Of a stretch of 64,000 nt of DNA, positions 41,563 to 50,966 are shown piece by piece (the first letter of the stretch is position 1; every line of letters begins with the position of its first letter). Below the pieces are notes generated by a model. It was given only the letters and a program-made list of their open reading frames with translations, made no database searches and had not been told where the DNA came from. The position numbers and the translations under genes are program-made. This stretch comes from Bordetella sp. LUAb4 (GTDB lineage Bacteria > Pseudomonadota > Gammaproteobacteria > Burkholderiales > Burkholderiaceae_B): assembly GCF_021325795.1 (NCBI RefSeq), contig NZ_JAHPZX010000010.1, forward strand, positions 62,001 through 126,000. Reading direction: 5' to 3'.

Positions 41563-43096
41563 TATCTGGAGCATCCTGATGTTGCCGCTTGTGCTGGCAC
41601 TGACGCTGGGCGCCGGGGCCAGCTGGCTCATGGAGTCGCTGTTGCAGCCGCGGCCCGTCGCGCCATGGCGGCGGCCCTGGACAGCGAACGCGACGCACGC
41701 CGGGATCTGGCTGATGGCCTGCGCGGCCGAACTGCTGCTGTTTGGCCGGCCCTGGTTCGCCATATTCAACGTGCTGGCGATCGAAGGCATCATCGTCCTG
41801 GTCAGCCTGGCGAAGTACGCCGCGCTGCGCGAGCCCTTCGTGTTCCAGGACTTCGAATACTTCACCGACGCGATCCGGCATCCGCGCCTGTATCTGCCTT
41901 TCTTTCCCTGGATATATGCCGTGGCGGCGGCGGTGGGCTATGGAGTCGTATTGTGGCTGGGACTGACCTTGGAACCTGTCGTCATCCACGCTACCGAGTG
42001 GCGTGGGCTCGCGGTCATCCTGTCGCTGGCATTGGCTGGATGGGGCGTGGCCACGCTGGCGGGTCGTCGGCTGGCCGCCACCTTCGACGCGGATGAGGAC
42101 TTGCGCCACATGGGGCTGCTGGCGGCGCTGTGGGCCTACGCACGCGCGGAAAAAATCGCACCGGGCGACGTGACAGTGCCGGCGGGGCCTGCGCCTTGCA
42201 CGCTACCGGTAGCGCGCTTGCCTGACCTCGTCAGCATTCAAAGCGAATCCTTTTTCGATGCGCGGCGCACCTATCCCATCATCAAGCAAGAGATTCTGCA
42301 AAACTTCGACCGCCTGCGCGCGCAAGCAGTGGTGTATGGCGAACTGGATGTCGCCGCGCGTGGCGCGAACACTGTCCGTACCGAATTCGCTTTCCTGTCC
42401 GGCCTGGCGCCGGCCGAACTGGGCGTGCATCGCTTCAATCCTTATCGCAAGCTGGCGCGGCGCGGGGTACCCACGCTAGCGTCTTTTTTGAAAAAGCGGG
42501 GTTACCGCTGCATCTGCGTACATCCTTATTACGGCAGCTTCTATCACCGTGACACCGTGCTGCCCGCCTTGGGTTTTGACGAATTCATCGATATCCGCGC
42601 TTTCGGTGAAAACCAGAAAGACGGTGCAAACATCGGTGATCGTGCCCTGGGTGGTTACGTCTGCGAGCTGCTGCAACGCGCCGATCCGCGGCCACTGTAC
42701 ATCCACGTAATCACGATGGAAAACCACGGACCGCTGCACCTCGAATCCGTCAGCGACGACGACGCGAAGCGCGTGCTGAACGGGCCAATGGCGGCAGGTT
42801 GCGAAGACCTGGTGGCCTATGCCAAACACCTCTGTAACGCGGATGAAATGTTCGCCTCCGTGGCGCAAACACTGGCCCGCAACGGGCGCGCGGCGGGATT
42901 ATGCGTGTTCGGCGATCACGTTCCCATCATGACCAAGGTCTATCGCGCGCTGGGCGAGCCGAGCGGCACGACCGACGCGCTGATCTGGGTAACAGGTCTC
43001 GAAACAGAAGTGGAAAAGATCGGCGAGCGCAGGCTGGCCGTGAGCTCGCTCGCGGCCACTTTTCTAGCCAGCGTAGGCCTCTCGTCGTCGCAATAA
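41549..43096 (+). CDS. LtaS-type phosphoglycerol transferase-like capsule protein
   Basis: 515 residues. Four to five membrane segments occupy the first 165 residues, followed by a sulfatase-fold domain (about 225-505). Putative metal and nucleophile residues are Glu in SIQSESFFD, Thr in GANTVRTEF and Asp-His in VFGDHVPI. It resembles WcbQ-type proteins of group 2/3-like capsule clusters. It is expected to decorate the capsule or its lipid anchor on the periplasmic side, but activity has not been inferred from more than motifs. Overlapped by the SDR gene; a 241-base gap with no gene follows before the export genes. Confidence 0.82.
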   Translation: MAAGDIWSILMLPLVLALTLGAGASWLMESLLQPRPVAPWRRPWTANATHAGIWLMACAAELLLFGRPWFAIFNVLAIEGIIVLVSLAKYAALREPFVFQDFEYFTDAIRHPRLYLPFFPWIYAVAAAVGYGVVLWLGLTLEPVVIHATEWRGLAVILSLALAGWGVATLAGRRLAATFDADEDLRHMGLLAALWAYARAEKIAPGDVTVPAGPAPCTLPVARLPDLVSIQSESFFDARRTYPIIKQEILQNFDRLRAQAVVYGELDVAARGANTVRTEFAFLSGLAPAELGVHRFNPYRKLARRGVPTLASFLKKRGYRCICVHPYYGSFYHRDTVLPALGFDEFIDIRAFGENQKDGANIGDRALGGYVCELLQRADPRPLYIHVITMENHGPLHLESVSDDDAKRVLNGPMAAGCEDLVAYAKHLCNADEMFASVAQTLARNGRAAGLCVFGDHVPIMTKVYRALGEPSGTTDALIWVTGLETEVEKIGERRLAVSSLAATFLASVGLSSSQ

Positions 43097-43337
43097 ATTG
43101 CGATTAAGCAGGTCTTCGTTAATCATCTGTAAACGGGGTGTAAAGCCAAAACAAAACGTCGTGGATGAAAGGTCGCATCTTGGGTTTCTGATCAGAATGC
43201 GCGCACTAGCACAGTAGGTGTGTGCGTTCAGCTTCAAGTAGCAACAAGCCTTCGCAGCGTTGAGAAGGTTGGCTGCAGAAGCGTATTCCAAGCAGCAAGG
43301 CTGTAACGCCGAACTGCGCAGTGGAAACAGAGACCCC
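43097..43337 (+). promoter_or_regulatory. Intergenic region ahead of capsule export genes
   Basis: 241 bases, with an AT-rich first part (about 43090-43190). It probably holds the promoter of the wza-kpsMTE-onward operon. No JUMPstart/ops element or strong hairpin was found by eye. A frame that begins at 43260 extends into the wza-type gene but the real start is at 43338. Confidence 0.35.
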
Positions 43338-44549
43338 ATGAGAGCAGACAAGCAGTCGTTTGAATTGGTCTTGCGGTGTGTAGTGCCTGCGCTACTCCTG
43401 ACATTGGCCGGTTGCGGCACGATGCCGGGTTGGATCTCATCCAGTGGGGCCAGCCGCGAACAGGTCATGAATGCGCCGGAGCGTAACGGCGAGCGCGCGC
43501 GCATCGATGGCATCGCCTTGATCGATGTCAACGATGCCGTGACCAGGAATCTGGCGCGCGGCAAAGCACCGGGGAAATTCTCGGATGTGTTTCCGCGCGG
43601 TGTGCCTAATAACTATGTGATTGGCGCCGGCGACGTCATCGAGGTTTCGGTGTGGGAATCGCCGCCGGCGATGCTGTTCAACAGCGCTGCACCGATGGAT
43701 CCGTCCAGGCCGGTACCCGCCACCACCAACGCTGTAACGTTCCCTTCGCAGATGGTGTCCGCCATGGGCACCATCACGGTTCCCTTTGCCGGACGTGTGT
43801 CCGTTCAAGGCCGTACCAGTCAGCAGATCGAAGACACCGTGGCCGCAAGGCTGGGTGGCAAGGCCAATAGTCCGCAGGTGCTGGTGCGCGTCGTCAAGAA
43901 CAACAGCGCCAGCGTCACCGTGGTGGGCGAAGTCGCCAGCAGCCAGCAGATGCCATTGACGCCCAAGGGCGAGCATTTGCTGGATGCCATCGCCGCGAGC
44001 GGCGGCGTGAAGCAGCCGGTGAGCCGCGTCGCCATCCAACTGACGCGCGGCCCGGTAACGTCGACGATGGCACTGGATACCATCATTCGCGATCCGCGCC
44101 AGAACGTCGTATTGCAGCCCGGCGATGTCGTCACAGCCCTGTTCCAGCCGCTCAGCTTCTCGGTGTTGGGCGCCACCGGCAAGAACGATGAGTTGCCGCT
44201 CGAAGCGCAAGGAATCTCGCTGGCACAGGCGTTGGCCCGTGCTGGCGGCCTGGCCGACAACCGCGCCGACGCGCGCGGCGTGTTCATCTTCCGCTTCGAA
44301 GATCCCAAGCTGGTGGCCGGCAAGGACGCCGGCGCCGTCGTGCCCAGCGGCGTGAACGGCACCGTTCCCGTGGTGTATCAGGTCGACCTGCGCGATCCCT
44401 CGTCCTTCTTCGTGGTGCAGAACTTCCCGATCCAGAACGGCGACGTCATCTACGTCGCGAATTCGCCCGAGGCCGAGTTCAACAAGTTCCTCCGCCTGGT
44501 GGTATCGGTGGCGGTGCCGACCGTGACGCTGGACAGGACCTTCCAATGA
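43338..44549 (+). CDS. wza: Capsule outer-membrane export lipoprotein (Wza/CtrA/BexD type)
   Basis: 403 residues from the ATG at 43338. The signal peptide ends in lipobox LAGC (Cys about 26). A polysaccharide-export domain starts at about 90 (NYVIGAGDVIEVSVWE), and SLBB-like domains follow (about 190-370, including VTVVGEVASSQQMPL and LLDAIAASGGVK). It forms the outer-membrane channel for capsule export, working with KpsE and KpsMT. The stop overlaps kpsM (ATGATG). Length fits CtrA/BexD and Wza rather than the larger KpsD of E. coli. Confidence 0.92.
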   Translation: MRADKQSFELVLRCVVPALLLTLAGCGTMPGWISSSGASREQVMNAPERNGERARIDGIALIDVNDAVTRNLARGKAPGKFSDVFPRGVPNNYVIGAGDVIEVSVWESPPAMLFNSAAPMDPSRPVPATTNAVTFPSQMVSAMGTITVPFAGRVSVQGRTSQQIEDTVAARLGGKANSPQVLVRVVKNNSASVTVVGEVASSQQMPLTPKGEHLLDAIAASGGVKQPVSRVAIQLTRGPVTSTMALDTIIRDPRQNVVLQPGDVVTALFQPLSFSVLGATGKNDELPLEAQGISLAQALARAGGLADNRADARGVFIFRFEDPKLVAGKDAGAVVPSGVNGTVPVVYQVDLRDPSSFFVVQNFPIQNGDVIYVANSPEAEFNKFLRLVVSVAVPTVTLDRTFQ

Positions 44550-45388
44550 TGAGAGTCAGCTATCGTCCCGTCGATCCGCCCTCCGAAGGGGCGCCACTCG
44601 CCAGGTTCAAGGCGCGCGGCCCTTATGCGGTGACGCTCTCCGTATGGCGCGCATTGTTCCTGCGCGAAGCGCTGGACCGCCTGTTCGACATGCGCGCCGC
44701 CTGGTTGTGGATGCTGATGGAGCCGGTCATCCACATCGGTTTCTTCACCTACATCTATACGGTGATCCGCGTGCGCTTCGTCGGAGGCATCGATGCCGCG
44801 ATGTGGGTGATCGCCGGCATGCTGGCGTTCTTCATGTTCCGGCGCACCGCGGTGCAGGTTACCTACGCCGTCGAATCGAACCAGCCTCTGTTCGCGTATC
44901 GGCAGGTCAAGGCTTTCGACGTCGCCATCGCGCGCGCCGTACTGGAAGCTTTTCTGATGGTCATCGTGTCCGTCGTGATTCTGGCGGTGGCCGAGCTGAC
45001 GGGGCGTCCCGCGATGCCCAGCGATCCCCTGCTGATCGCCGTCACGGTATTCGGCTTGTGGCTGTTCGGCGTCGGTTACGGCCTGGTGGCATCGGTGCTG
45101 ATGGTGCTGGTGCCGGAAAGCGAACACATCCTGAAGATATTGATGCTGCCGCTTTACTTGATCTCTGGAACGATCTCGCCGTTGTCGGCCATCCCGCAAC
45201 CCTATCTGGACATGCTGTTGATCAATCCCATCGCGCATGGGCTGGAGTTGGTGCGCTTCGGTTTCGGCACGGAGTACCACATGGTGCCGGGTGTGAGCCT
45301 GGCCTACCTCTACGCCTGGTCCGGGCTGAGCGTGTTTCTGGGACTCGCCCTGTATCGGGTCTTTGCTCGCCAGTTGGTGACGCAATGA
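44546..45388 (+). CDS. kpsM: Capsule ABC exporter permease KpsM
   Basis: 280 residues with six hydrophobic segments and the ABC-2 transporter pattern, for example LWMLMEPVIHIGFFTYIYTV and ILKILMLPLYLISGTISPLS. It forms the inner-membrane channel that flips lipid-linked capsule polymer, with KpsT as its ATPase. It overlaps wza at its 5' end and kpsT at its 3' end by four bases each. Confidence 0.94.
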   Translation: MMRVSYRPVDPPSEGAPLARFKARGPYAVTLSVWRALFLREALDRLFDMRAAWLWMLMEPVIHIGFFTYIYTVIRVRFVGGIDAAMWVIAGMLAFFMFRRTAVQVTYAVESNQPLFAYRQVKAFDVAIARAVLEAFLMVIVSVVILAVAELTGRPAMPSDPLLIAVTVFGLWLFGVGYGLVASVLMVLVPESEHILKILMLPLYLISGTISPLSAIPQPYLDMLLINPIAHGLELVRFGFGTEYHMVPGVSLAYLYAWSGLSVFLGLALYRVFARQLVTQ

Positions 45389-46041
45389 TCGTCATCGGCG
45401 ATGTCTACAAGCGTTATCGCACCGAGCACGGCGTCGGCAAATGGGTGCTGAGCGGTGTCGACGTGACTATTCCGCGGCATTGCAACGTCGGCTTGATCGG
45501 CAAGAACGGCGCGGGCAAGTCCACGCTGCTGCGCCTGATCGGCGGGGTCGACCAGCCCACCCGCGGTTATGTCGAGCGCCAGTGCCGGGTGTCGTGGCCC
45601 ATGGGGCAAGGCGGCCTGGAAGGCACGCTGACAGGCCGGCAGAACGCCAAGTTCGTTTGCCGCATCCATGGACATGCGGATGACCTTGCCGACCGCCTGC
45701 GCTTCATCCAGGAGTTCTCCGAATTACAGGGCGCCTTCGATGAGCCGGTCACCACTTATTCGTCCGGCATGCGCTCGCGCTTGCAGTTCGCCTTGTCACT
45801 GGCCTTCGAATTCGATGTCTATATCTCGGACGAAGTGACCGCGGCGGGCGATGCGGCGTTCCGGCGCAAAACCGCCGACGCCTTTCGATCCATGGTCAAC
45901 CGTGCCGGCCTGATCATGGTTTCGCACGACGAAGGCACGCTCAAGGACTTCTGCCAATCGGGGATCTTCATCCACGAGGGCAAGGCGCAGTGGTTTGAAA
46001 AACTCGATGACGCGCTCAAGGCTTACCAGGCGACACAGTGA
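45385..46041 (+). CDS. kpsT: Capsule ABC exporter ATPase KpsT
   Basis: 218 residues. Walker A GKNGAGKST (about 39-47), signature YSSGMRSRL, Walker B-type FDVYISDE and switch His in SHD are present. The short length and the lack of a C-terminal carbohydrate-binding domain match the KpsT/CtrD/BexA type used for group 2 capsules. The start overlaps the kpsM stop as ATGA. Confidence 0.95.
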   Translation: MIVIGDVYKRYRTEHGVGKWVLSGVDVTIPRHCNVGLIGKNGAGKSTLLRLIGGVDQPTRGYVERQCRVSWPMGQGGLEGTLTGRQNAKFVCRIHGHADDLADRLRFIQEFSELQGAFDEPVTTYSSGMRSRLQFALSLAFEFDVYISDEVTAAGDAAFRRKTADAFRSMVNRAGLIMVSHDEGTLKDFCQSGIFIHEGKAQWFEKLDDALKAYQATQ

Positions 46042-47189
46042 AAATGGCTGAACTGAAAACTACTGAAAACAAGTCACCGCTGGCCTCCCCACCGAGTTGG
46101 CCGACGCGCGTGTTCAACCGCCTGATCCAGCTGAGCCTGGTGATGGGCGTGGTGATTTCCCTGTATTGGGGCTTTTTCGCCTCGGATCGCTATGTGTCCG
46201 AAGCCAACGTCATCATTCGCAAGACCGATAACGCCAATATGCCCAGCCCGGACCTGACCGCGCTGGTGTCGGCGGGCGCGGCCTTGGGCACCAATCGCGC
46301 GGACCAGCTGCTGCTGCGTGACTACCTGCTGTCGCTCGACATGTTGAAGAAGCTCGACGCCAAGCTCGACTTGCGGAATCACTTCAGTGACTCGGGTCAC
46401 GACCTGGCGTCGCGGCTGTGGTTCAAGGACATCGAATTCTTCTACCGCTTCTATTTGAGGATGGTGGAAGTGGAATACGACGACTACGCCGGCGTCCTGC
46501 GGATCAGGGTGCAGGCCTACGACCGTACGATCGCGCACGACATGGCGCGGATGCTGGTCGACGAAGGCGAAGCCTATATGAATACGCTGGGCCACCAGAT
46601 GGCGCAAGCGCAGATCGGCTTCCTTACCTCCCAAGTGGAAAAGGCGCAGGACCGCTTTCAGGAGGCCAGCCAGGCACTGCTGGCGTATCAGAACGAGAAG
46701 GGCTTGCTGTCGCCCACCGCCACGGCCCAAAGCATCAATGCCATCGTGGCGTCGTTGGAAGGCCAGCGCGCGCAGTTGCAAACGCAATTGGCCGCGCTGC
46801 CCAGGACCTTGGACCGTAACCATCCCAATATTTTGTCGCTCAAGCAGGCGCTTGCCGCGGTCGATCGCCAGATCGACGACGAAAAGGCAAAGCTGGCCAC
46901 GCCCAGCGGCTCGACGTTGAACGCTTCCGTGGAGGCTTTCCAACGTCTGCAGATGCAGGTGGGCTTTACGCAGGACCTCTACAAATCGGCCTTGCTGGGA
47001 CTGGAGAAGGGCAGGAACGATTCGTTGCGCCTGCTGGAAAAAGTGTCGGTGCTGCAGTCGCCAACCATGCCCGAATACCCGATGGAGCCACGACGTATCT
47101 ACAACATCATCCTGACGTTGTTGATCGCGTTGGTGGTCGCTGGAACCTTGAAGCTGCTGGAAAGCATCGTGTTGGATCACGTGGATTGA
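46038..47189 (+). CDS. kpsE: Capsule export periplasmic adaptor KpsE
   Basis: 383 residues. Two membrane segments (about 33-52 and 356-377) flank a periplasmic coiled-coil domain (about 170-330, with QAQIGFLTSQVEKAQDRFQE and LEGQRAQLQTQL). This is the KpsE/CtrB/BexC form of the polysaccharide co-polymerase family that bridges KpsMT to Wza. The GTG at 46038 overlaps the kpsT stop; an ATG two codons later (46044) is an equal candidate. Confidence 0.93.
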   Translation: MKMAELKTTENKSPLASPPSWPTRVFNRLIQLSLVMGVVISLYWGFFASDRYVSEANVIIRKTDNANMPSPDLTALVSAGAALGTNRADQLLLRDYLLSLDMLKKLDAKLDLRNHFSDSGHDLASRLWFKDIEFFYRFYLRMVEVEYDDYAGVLRIRVQAYDRTIAHDMARMLVDEGEAYMNTLGHQMAQAQIGFLTSQVEKAQDRFQEASQALLAYQNEKGLLSPTATAQSINAIVASLEGQRAQLQTQLAALPRTLDRNHPNILSLKQALAAVDRQIDDEKAKLATPSGSTLNASVEAFQRLQMQVGFTQDLYKSALLGLEKGRNDSLRLLEKVSVLQSPTMPEYPMEPRRIYNIILTLLIALVVAGTLKLLESIVLDHVD

Positions 47190-47209
47190 TTGTCCTGGGG
47201 GACTGTCTG

Positions 47210-49837
47210 ATGAGCATGGCTCGTATAAAGGAAAGAAGCGTCGACGCAGAGGTCGGGGATGCGGAGTTGGCGTCGTTGCGCGAAGAAAACACCATGTTGT
47301 TCGCGCAATTGCATGACGTGCAGGAAGCGCTCGAGCGGGGGCATTATCTGGCGGCGGAACAACCAGCGGGCGCCAAGACTCGCTTCGTCATGCTGGATAG
47401 CCGTTTCCCGGAAGTGGCGGCCGAAAGTTTGCGTTACCGCAAGGCGCTGGAGGCACGCGAAGACGTCCACCGCTTGCAAGGACGGCATTCCTTTGCCTCG
47501 CGCTTCGGCACGGCGATGGTGCAGGGGGTCAGTGGTCCCGGCGCGGCGTTACGGTTGCCGGGCAAGCTTTGGTCGATCTGGCGCGATGTAAAGACCTACT
47601 CGCCGCCGAAGAAGCTGGGGGGCAAGAGTTGCCAGGCACTGATCGCCGCGTACGGCAGTGGCGGCGACGAGGCCGTGCAGGCCTTGCTGCAGCGCTCGCC
47701 CGCCAGCGTAAAGGCCGATGCCTTGACCGTGCTGGCGCGCAGCCTGGCGAACAACGATGTCGCCAGCGCCGCGAGTTACGCCCGCCAGGCCTATGAGCTG
47801 GACCCCCGCCCATTTCGCCTGAAGTGGCTGGCCTTTCGCGAACACGAAGCGGGCCGTCCGGAATTGGCCGAAGCCATGCTGGAGGCGCTGCCGCCCGAGA
47901 TCCAGTTCAGCGAGTCGGAGCAACGCCAGGTGGAGCAATTGCGGGCGGAGGCCGAGCAGGCGCGCGGACGGGAAATCACGCAGAAATACGATCCCGTCTC
48001 GCAATCCCGCGTCGTCGAGAAGAAATTGCGCCAGCTCGAACATGAGCGCGCCGAGCAGCAGGCCCTGGCGGCGCGGTACATGAGGCAGCTGGACGTCGTC
48101 AAGGCGGAACAGGTTGTGGCCGAACGCGCGCGCGCGGCGTTGGCAATGGAGTTCGCGCAACAAGGCACCCAGATGCGGGGCGTGTCGGAAGAGCGCGACG
48201 CGTTGCATCGCAAGCACGACGAGCTGGTCAGGAAATACGAGGACTTGGTCTCCAGGCACGAGGCCATGGCGAGTGAGCATGCCCAGGCGGTCAAGGCGCT
48301 GGCTGGCAAGCACGAGGCCATGGCCGGCGAGCACGCGCAGGCGATCGAGGCACGGCAGGCTCTGGCGAAAAAACTGGATGACGTGCAGGCGGCCCATGCG
48401 GCGTTGGCCCGCGACCACGAAGCCTTGGCCGCCACGCACGAGGCGCTGGTTACCACGAATGCGTTTTCGGTCAAGGCGCATCAGGTCTTGATCAACGAGC
48501 ATGAGGACGCGCTGGCGGCGCATGAGGCCTTGCTCAGGAAGCACGCGGATGTGGTGCGGACCCATGACGGTGTGGTTCGCAATCATCACGATCTGGTCAA
48601 GCGGCATGAAACCGCGGTGCGCCGAAGCGACGAGGTGGGCGATGAACTCGCGGCGTTGACCCGCGGGCATGAAACCTTGGTCAGGCAGCACGAAATCGCG
48701 GAACGCGCCCGCGCGGAGCTGGCCCGGCGCCACGAGGGGCTGGTGCAGGCGAACGAGGCCTTGGCGCGCAAGTACGAGGGCGTGGTGCGCGCCAATGACG
48801 AACTGACCCGCACGGTGTCGGAGCGGGGCCACGAGTTGGCCGATCAACGGCGGGAAGTCGAGCAGCTGCAATGGCTGCGCCTGCAATGGGAACGAGAGCG
48901 GATGGCGTTGCTCGACCGCGAAGCCGCGTCCAAGGAGACGGTGGAATCCCTGTCCAGGTCGCACGAGGAAGGCACCGAACGCTTTACCCGCCAGGTGGAA
49001 TTGCTGGGTTCCATGCTGGAGCGCCAGCATGAATTGACGGAAAGCTACCTGCGCAAACTCGACGTCACCGACGGCCAGCTGGAACGCCAGCTGCAGACCA
49101 CCGTCAAGAACGAGGTGGGCAATGCCAGCCGGCAATTGCAGGCCCTGGTCGGTTTGCTGGGCTATTACAACAACGGCGAGATGCCCCTGGTGAACCCGGA
49201 GCGCAACACGTGGCCGGTCAGCCCTGACTTCGCCGTCTACCTGGTGCAACTGCTCGAGCTCAAGCACTACGACGTCGTCATCGAGTTCGGCTCCGGCTTG
49301 TCGACGGTGGTCATCGCCAAGGCCCTGGCGCGGCAGTCATCACCACGGCGCAGCAAGGCCGCCGGCAAGACCAAGTTCGTGTCTTTCGAACATCAAGAGG
49401 TCTACCACGCCCAAACGCTGGCCCAGCTGCAGGCAGCGGGTGTCGCCAATATGGTCGAGTTGATGCTGGCGCCTTTGTCGCCTTGGGCCAATGCCAAGAA
49501 AGAGTCCTATCCCTATTACGACTACGGCGCGGTGCTCAAAGGTCTGGCGGCCAGTATGCGCGGCCGCTCCCTGTCGATCCTGGTGGTGGTCGATGGGCCG
49601 CCCGCGGCGGTAGGCAAGTGCGCGCGCTATCCCGCCGGTCCCATCATCCGGCAGCTCTTTCCCAGGGCATGCATCGATTTTGTCCTGGATGACTACATCC
49701 GGGAAGACGAACAAGAAATTGCCACGCGATGGCAAGCAGAACTGCTGGCCAGTGGCTACACCTGCCAGGTTACCGAGCGTCAGTTGGAAAAAGGCGCTTG
49801 CCTGATATCCGCGAGTCCCCGGAGTGAAAAAACATGA
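47210..49837 (+). CDS. Coiled-coil methyltransferase, possible capsule chain-length ruler
   Basis: 875 residues from the ATG at 47210 (GGGGGA upstream). The N-terminal region includes an [19 protein letters not shown] motif, common in polysaccharide-locus proteins, and a TPR-like part (about 140-225). A long coiled coil (about 235-555) carries many seven-residue units of the His-Glu-x-Leu type (RHEAM, DHEAL, THEAL, KHADV). More coiled coil (about 580-640) leads to a C-terminal SAM-dependent methyltransferase-like domain (about 650-870) with motif [13 protein letters not shown]. WbdD, the O9a length regulator of E. coli, also joins a methyltransferase cap enzyme to a coiled-coil ruler, though in the other order. 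A similar length-control role is an inference. The 3' end overlaps wecB. Confidence 0.8.
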   Translation: MSMARIKERSVDAEVGDAELASLREENTMLFAQLHDVQEALERGHYLAAEQPAGAKTRFVMLDSRFPEVAAESLRYRKALEAREDVHRLQGRHSFASRFGTAMVQGVSGPGAALRLPGKLWSIWRDVKTYSPPKKLGGKSCQALIAAYGSGGDEAVQALLQRSPASVKADALTVLARSLANNDVASAASYARQAYELDPRPFRLKWLAFREHEAGRPELAEAMLEALPPEIQFSESEQRQVEQLRAEAEQARGREITQKYDPVSQSRVVEKKLRQLEHERAEQQALAARYMRQLDVVKAEQVVAERARAALAMEFAQQGTQMRGVSEERDALHRKHDELVRKYEDLVSRHEAMASEHAQAVKALAGKHEAMAGEHAQAIEARQALAKKLDDVQAAHAALARDHEALAATHEALVTTNAFSVKAHQVLINEHEDALAAHEALLRKHADVVRTHDGVVRNHHDLVKRHETAVRRSDEVGDELAALTRGHETLVRQHEIAERARAELARRHEGLVQANEALARKYEGVVRANDELTRTVSERGHELADQRREVEQLQWLRLQWERERMALLDREAASKETVESLSRSHEEGTERFTRQVELLGSMLERQHELTESYLRKLDVTDGQLERQLQTTVKNEVGNASRQLQALVGLLGYYNNGEMPLVNPERNTWPVSPDFAVYLVQLLELKHYDVVIEFGSGLSTVVIAKALARQSSPRRSKAAGKTKFVSFEHQEVYHAQTLAQLQAAGVANMVELMLAPLSPWANAKKESYPYYDYGAVLKGLAASMRGRSLSILVVVDGPPAAVGKCARYPAGPIIRQLFPRACIDFVLDDYIREDEQEIATRWQAELLASGYTCQVTERQLEKGACLISASPRSEKT

Positions 49838-50952
49838 AAGTCCTGACTGTATTCGGTACCCGTCCTGAAGCCATCAAGATGGCGCCCGTGGTCAAAGCGC
49901 TGGCGGGCGTGGCCAATCTGGAGAGCAAAGTCTGCGTGACGGCGCAGCATCGCCAGATGTTGGATCAGGTGTTGGACATTTTCTCAATAAAGCCCGACTT
50001 CGACCTGAATTTGATGGCGCCTGGGCAAGATCTTTCCGACATCACCAGCAAAGTGTTGTTGGGAATGCGCGATGTCTTCCGCGAATGGCAGCCGGACTTG
50101 ATCCTGGTGCATGGCGACACCACGACGACGCTGGCGGCCAGCATGTCGGCCTATTACGCCAAGGTGAAAGTGGGGCATGTGGAAGCGGGCCTGCGTACCA
50201 ATAACAAATACTCGCCGTGGCCGGAGGAAATGAACCGGCGCCAGGTTGGCGCGACGGCCGACGTGCACTTCGCCCCCACGGCGCAGGCGCGCGCCAATCT
50301 GCTGCGCGAGGGCGTGGCGCAAGACACCATACATGTCACCGGCAATACGGTGATCGACGCCCTGCTCGACGTTGCCGCGCGAGTGCGCGAGGATAAGGAT
50401 CTGCGCGCCGCGCTGGCGGCTCGCTTCGATTTTCTCGATTCGGCCAAGCGCATGGTGCTGGTGACCGGCCATCGACGCGAGAACTTCGGCGCCGGTTTCG
50501 AAAACATCTGCCGCGCCTTGCGCGAAATCGCCCAGCGGGGGGACGTGCAGGTGGTCTATCCGGTGCACTTGAATCCCAACGTTCAGGAACCCGTGCGCCG
50601 CATTCTTTCAGACGTGCCGAACGTGCATCTGATCGAGCCACAGGACTATCTGCCCTTCATCTACCTGATGGATCGCAGCGACCTGCTGATCACGGACTCC
50701 GGCGGCGTCCAGGAAGAGGCGCCGTCGCTGGGCAAACCCGTGCTGGTGATGCGCGATACCACCGAACGGCCCGAGGCCGTGGAGGCCGGCACCGTCAAAT
50801 TGGTCGGCACCGACACCGGCGTCATCGTGCGCGAGGCGCACCGGCTGCTCGATGACGCCGTGGCATACCAGGCCATGGCGCGCGCTCACAACCCTTATGG
50901 AGACGGCCGTGCCGCCTCCCGCATCGTCGAAGTTCTGACACTCCAACATTGA
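49834..50952 (+). CDS. wecB: UDP-GlcNAc 2-epimerase WecB
   Basis: 372 residues. [18 protein letters not shown] at the N-terminus, [19 protein letters not shown] and the [16 protein letters not shown] motif with the catalytic acid residues are all present. It interconverts UDP-GlcNAc and UDP-ManNAc in the cytoplasm. WecC downstream uses the product. The start overlaps the ruler-like gene (ATGA). Confidence 0.96.
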   Translation: MKVLTVFGTRPEAIKMAPVVKALAGVANLESKVCVTAQHRQMLDQVLDIFSIKPDFDLNLMAPGQDLSDITSKVLLGMRDVFREWQPDLILVHGDTTTTLAASMSAYYAKVKVGHVEAGLRTNNKYSPWPEEMNRRQVGATADVHFAPTAQARANLLREGVAQDTIHVTGNTVIDALLDVAARVREDKDLRAALAARFDFLDSAKRMVLVTGHRRENFGAGFENICRALREIAQRGDVQVVYPVHLNPNVQEPVRRILSDVPNVHLIEPQDYLPFIYLMDRSDLLITDSGGVQEEAPSLGKPVLVMRDTTERPEAVEAGTVKLVGTDTGVIVREAHRLLDDAVAYQAMARAHNPYGDGRAASRIVEVLTLQH

Positions 50953-50966
50953 TAAAGAGGCTCGCC

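Noticed and set aside
40585-41865. 427-codon N-terminal extension of the diguanylate cyclase frame
   Set aside because: It is antisense to the SDR gene and has low-complexity shadow composition. The ATG at 40584 begins directly with the first membrane segment.
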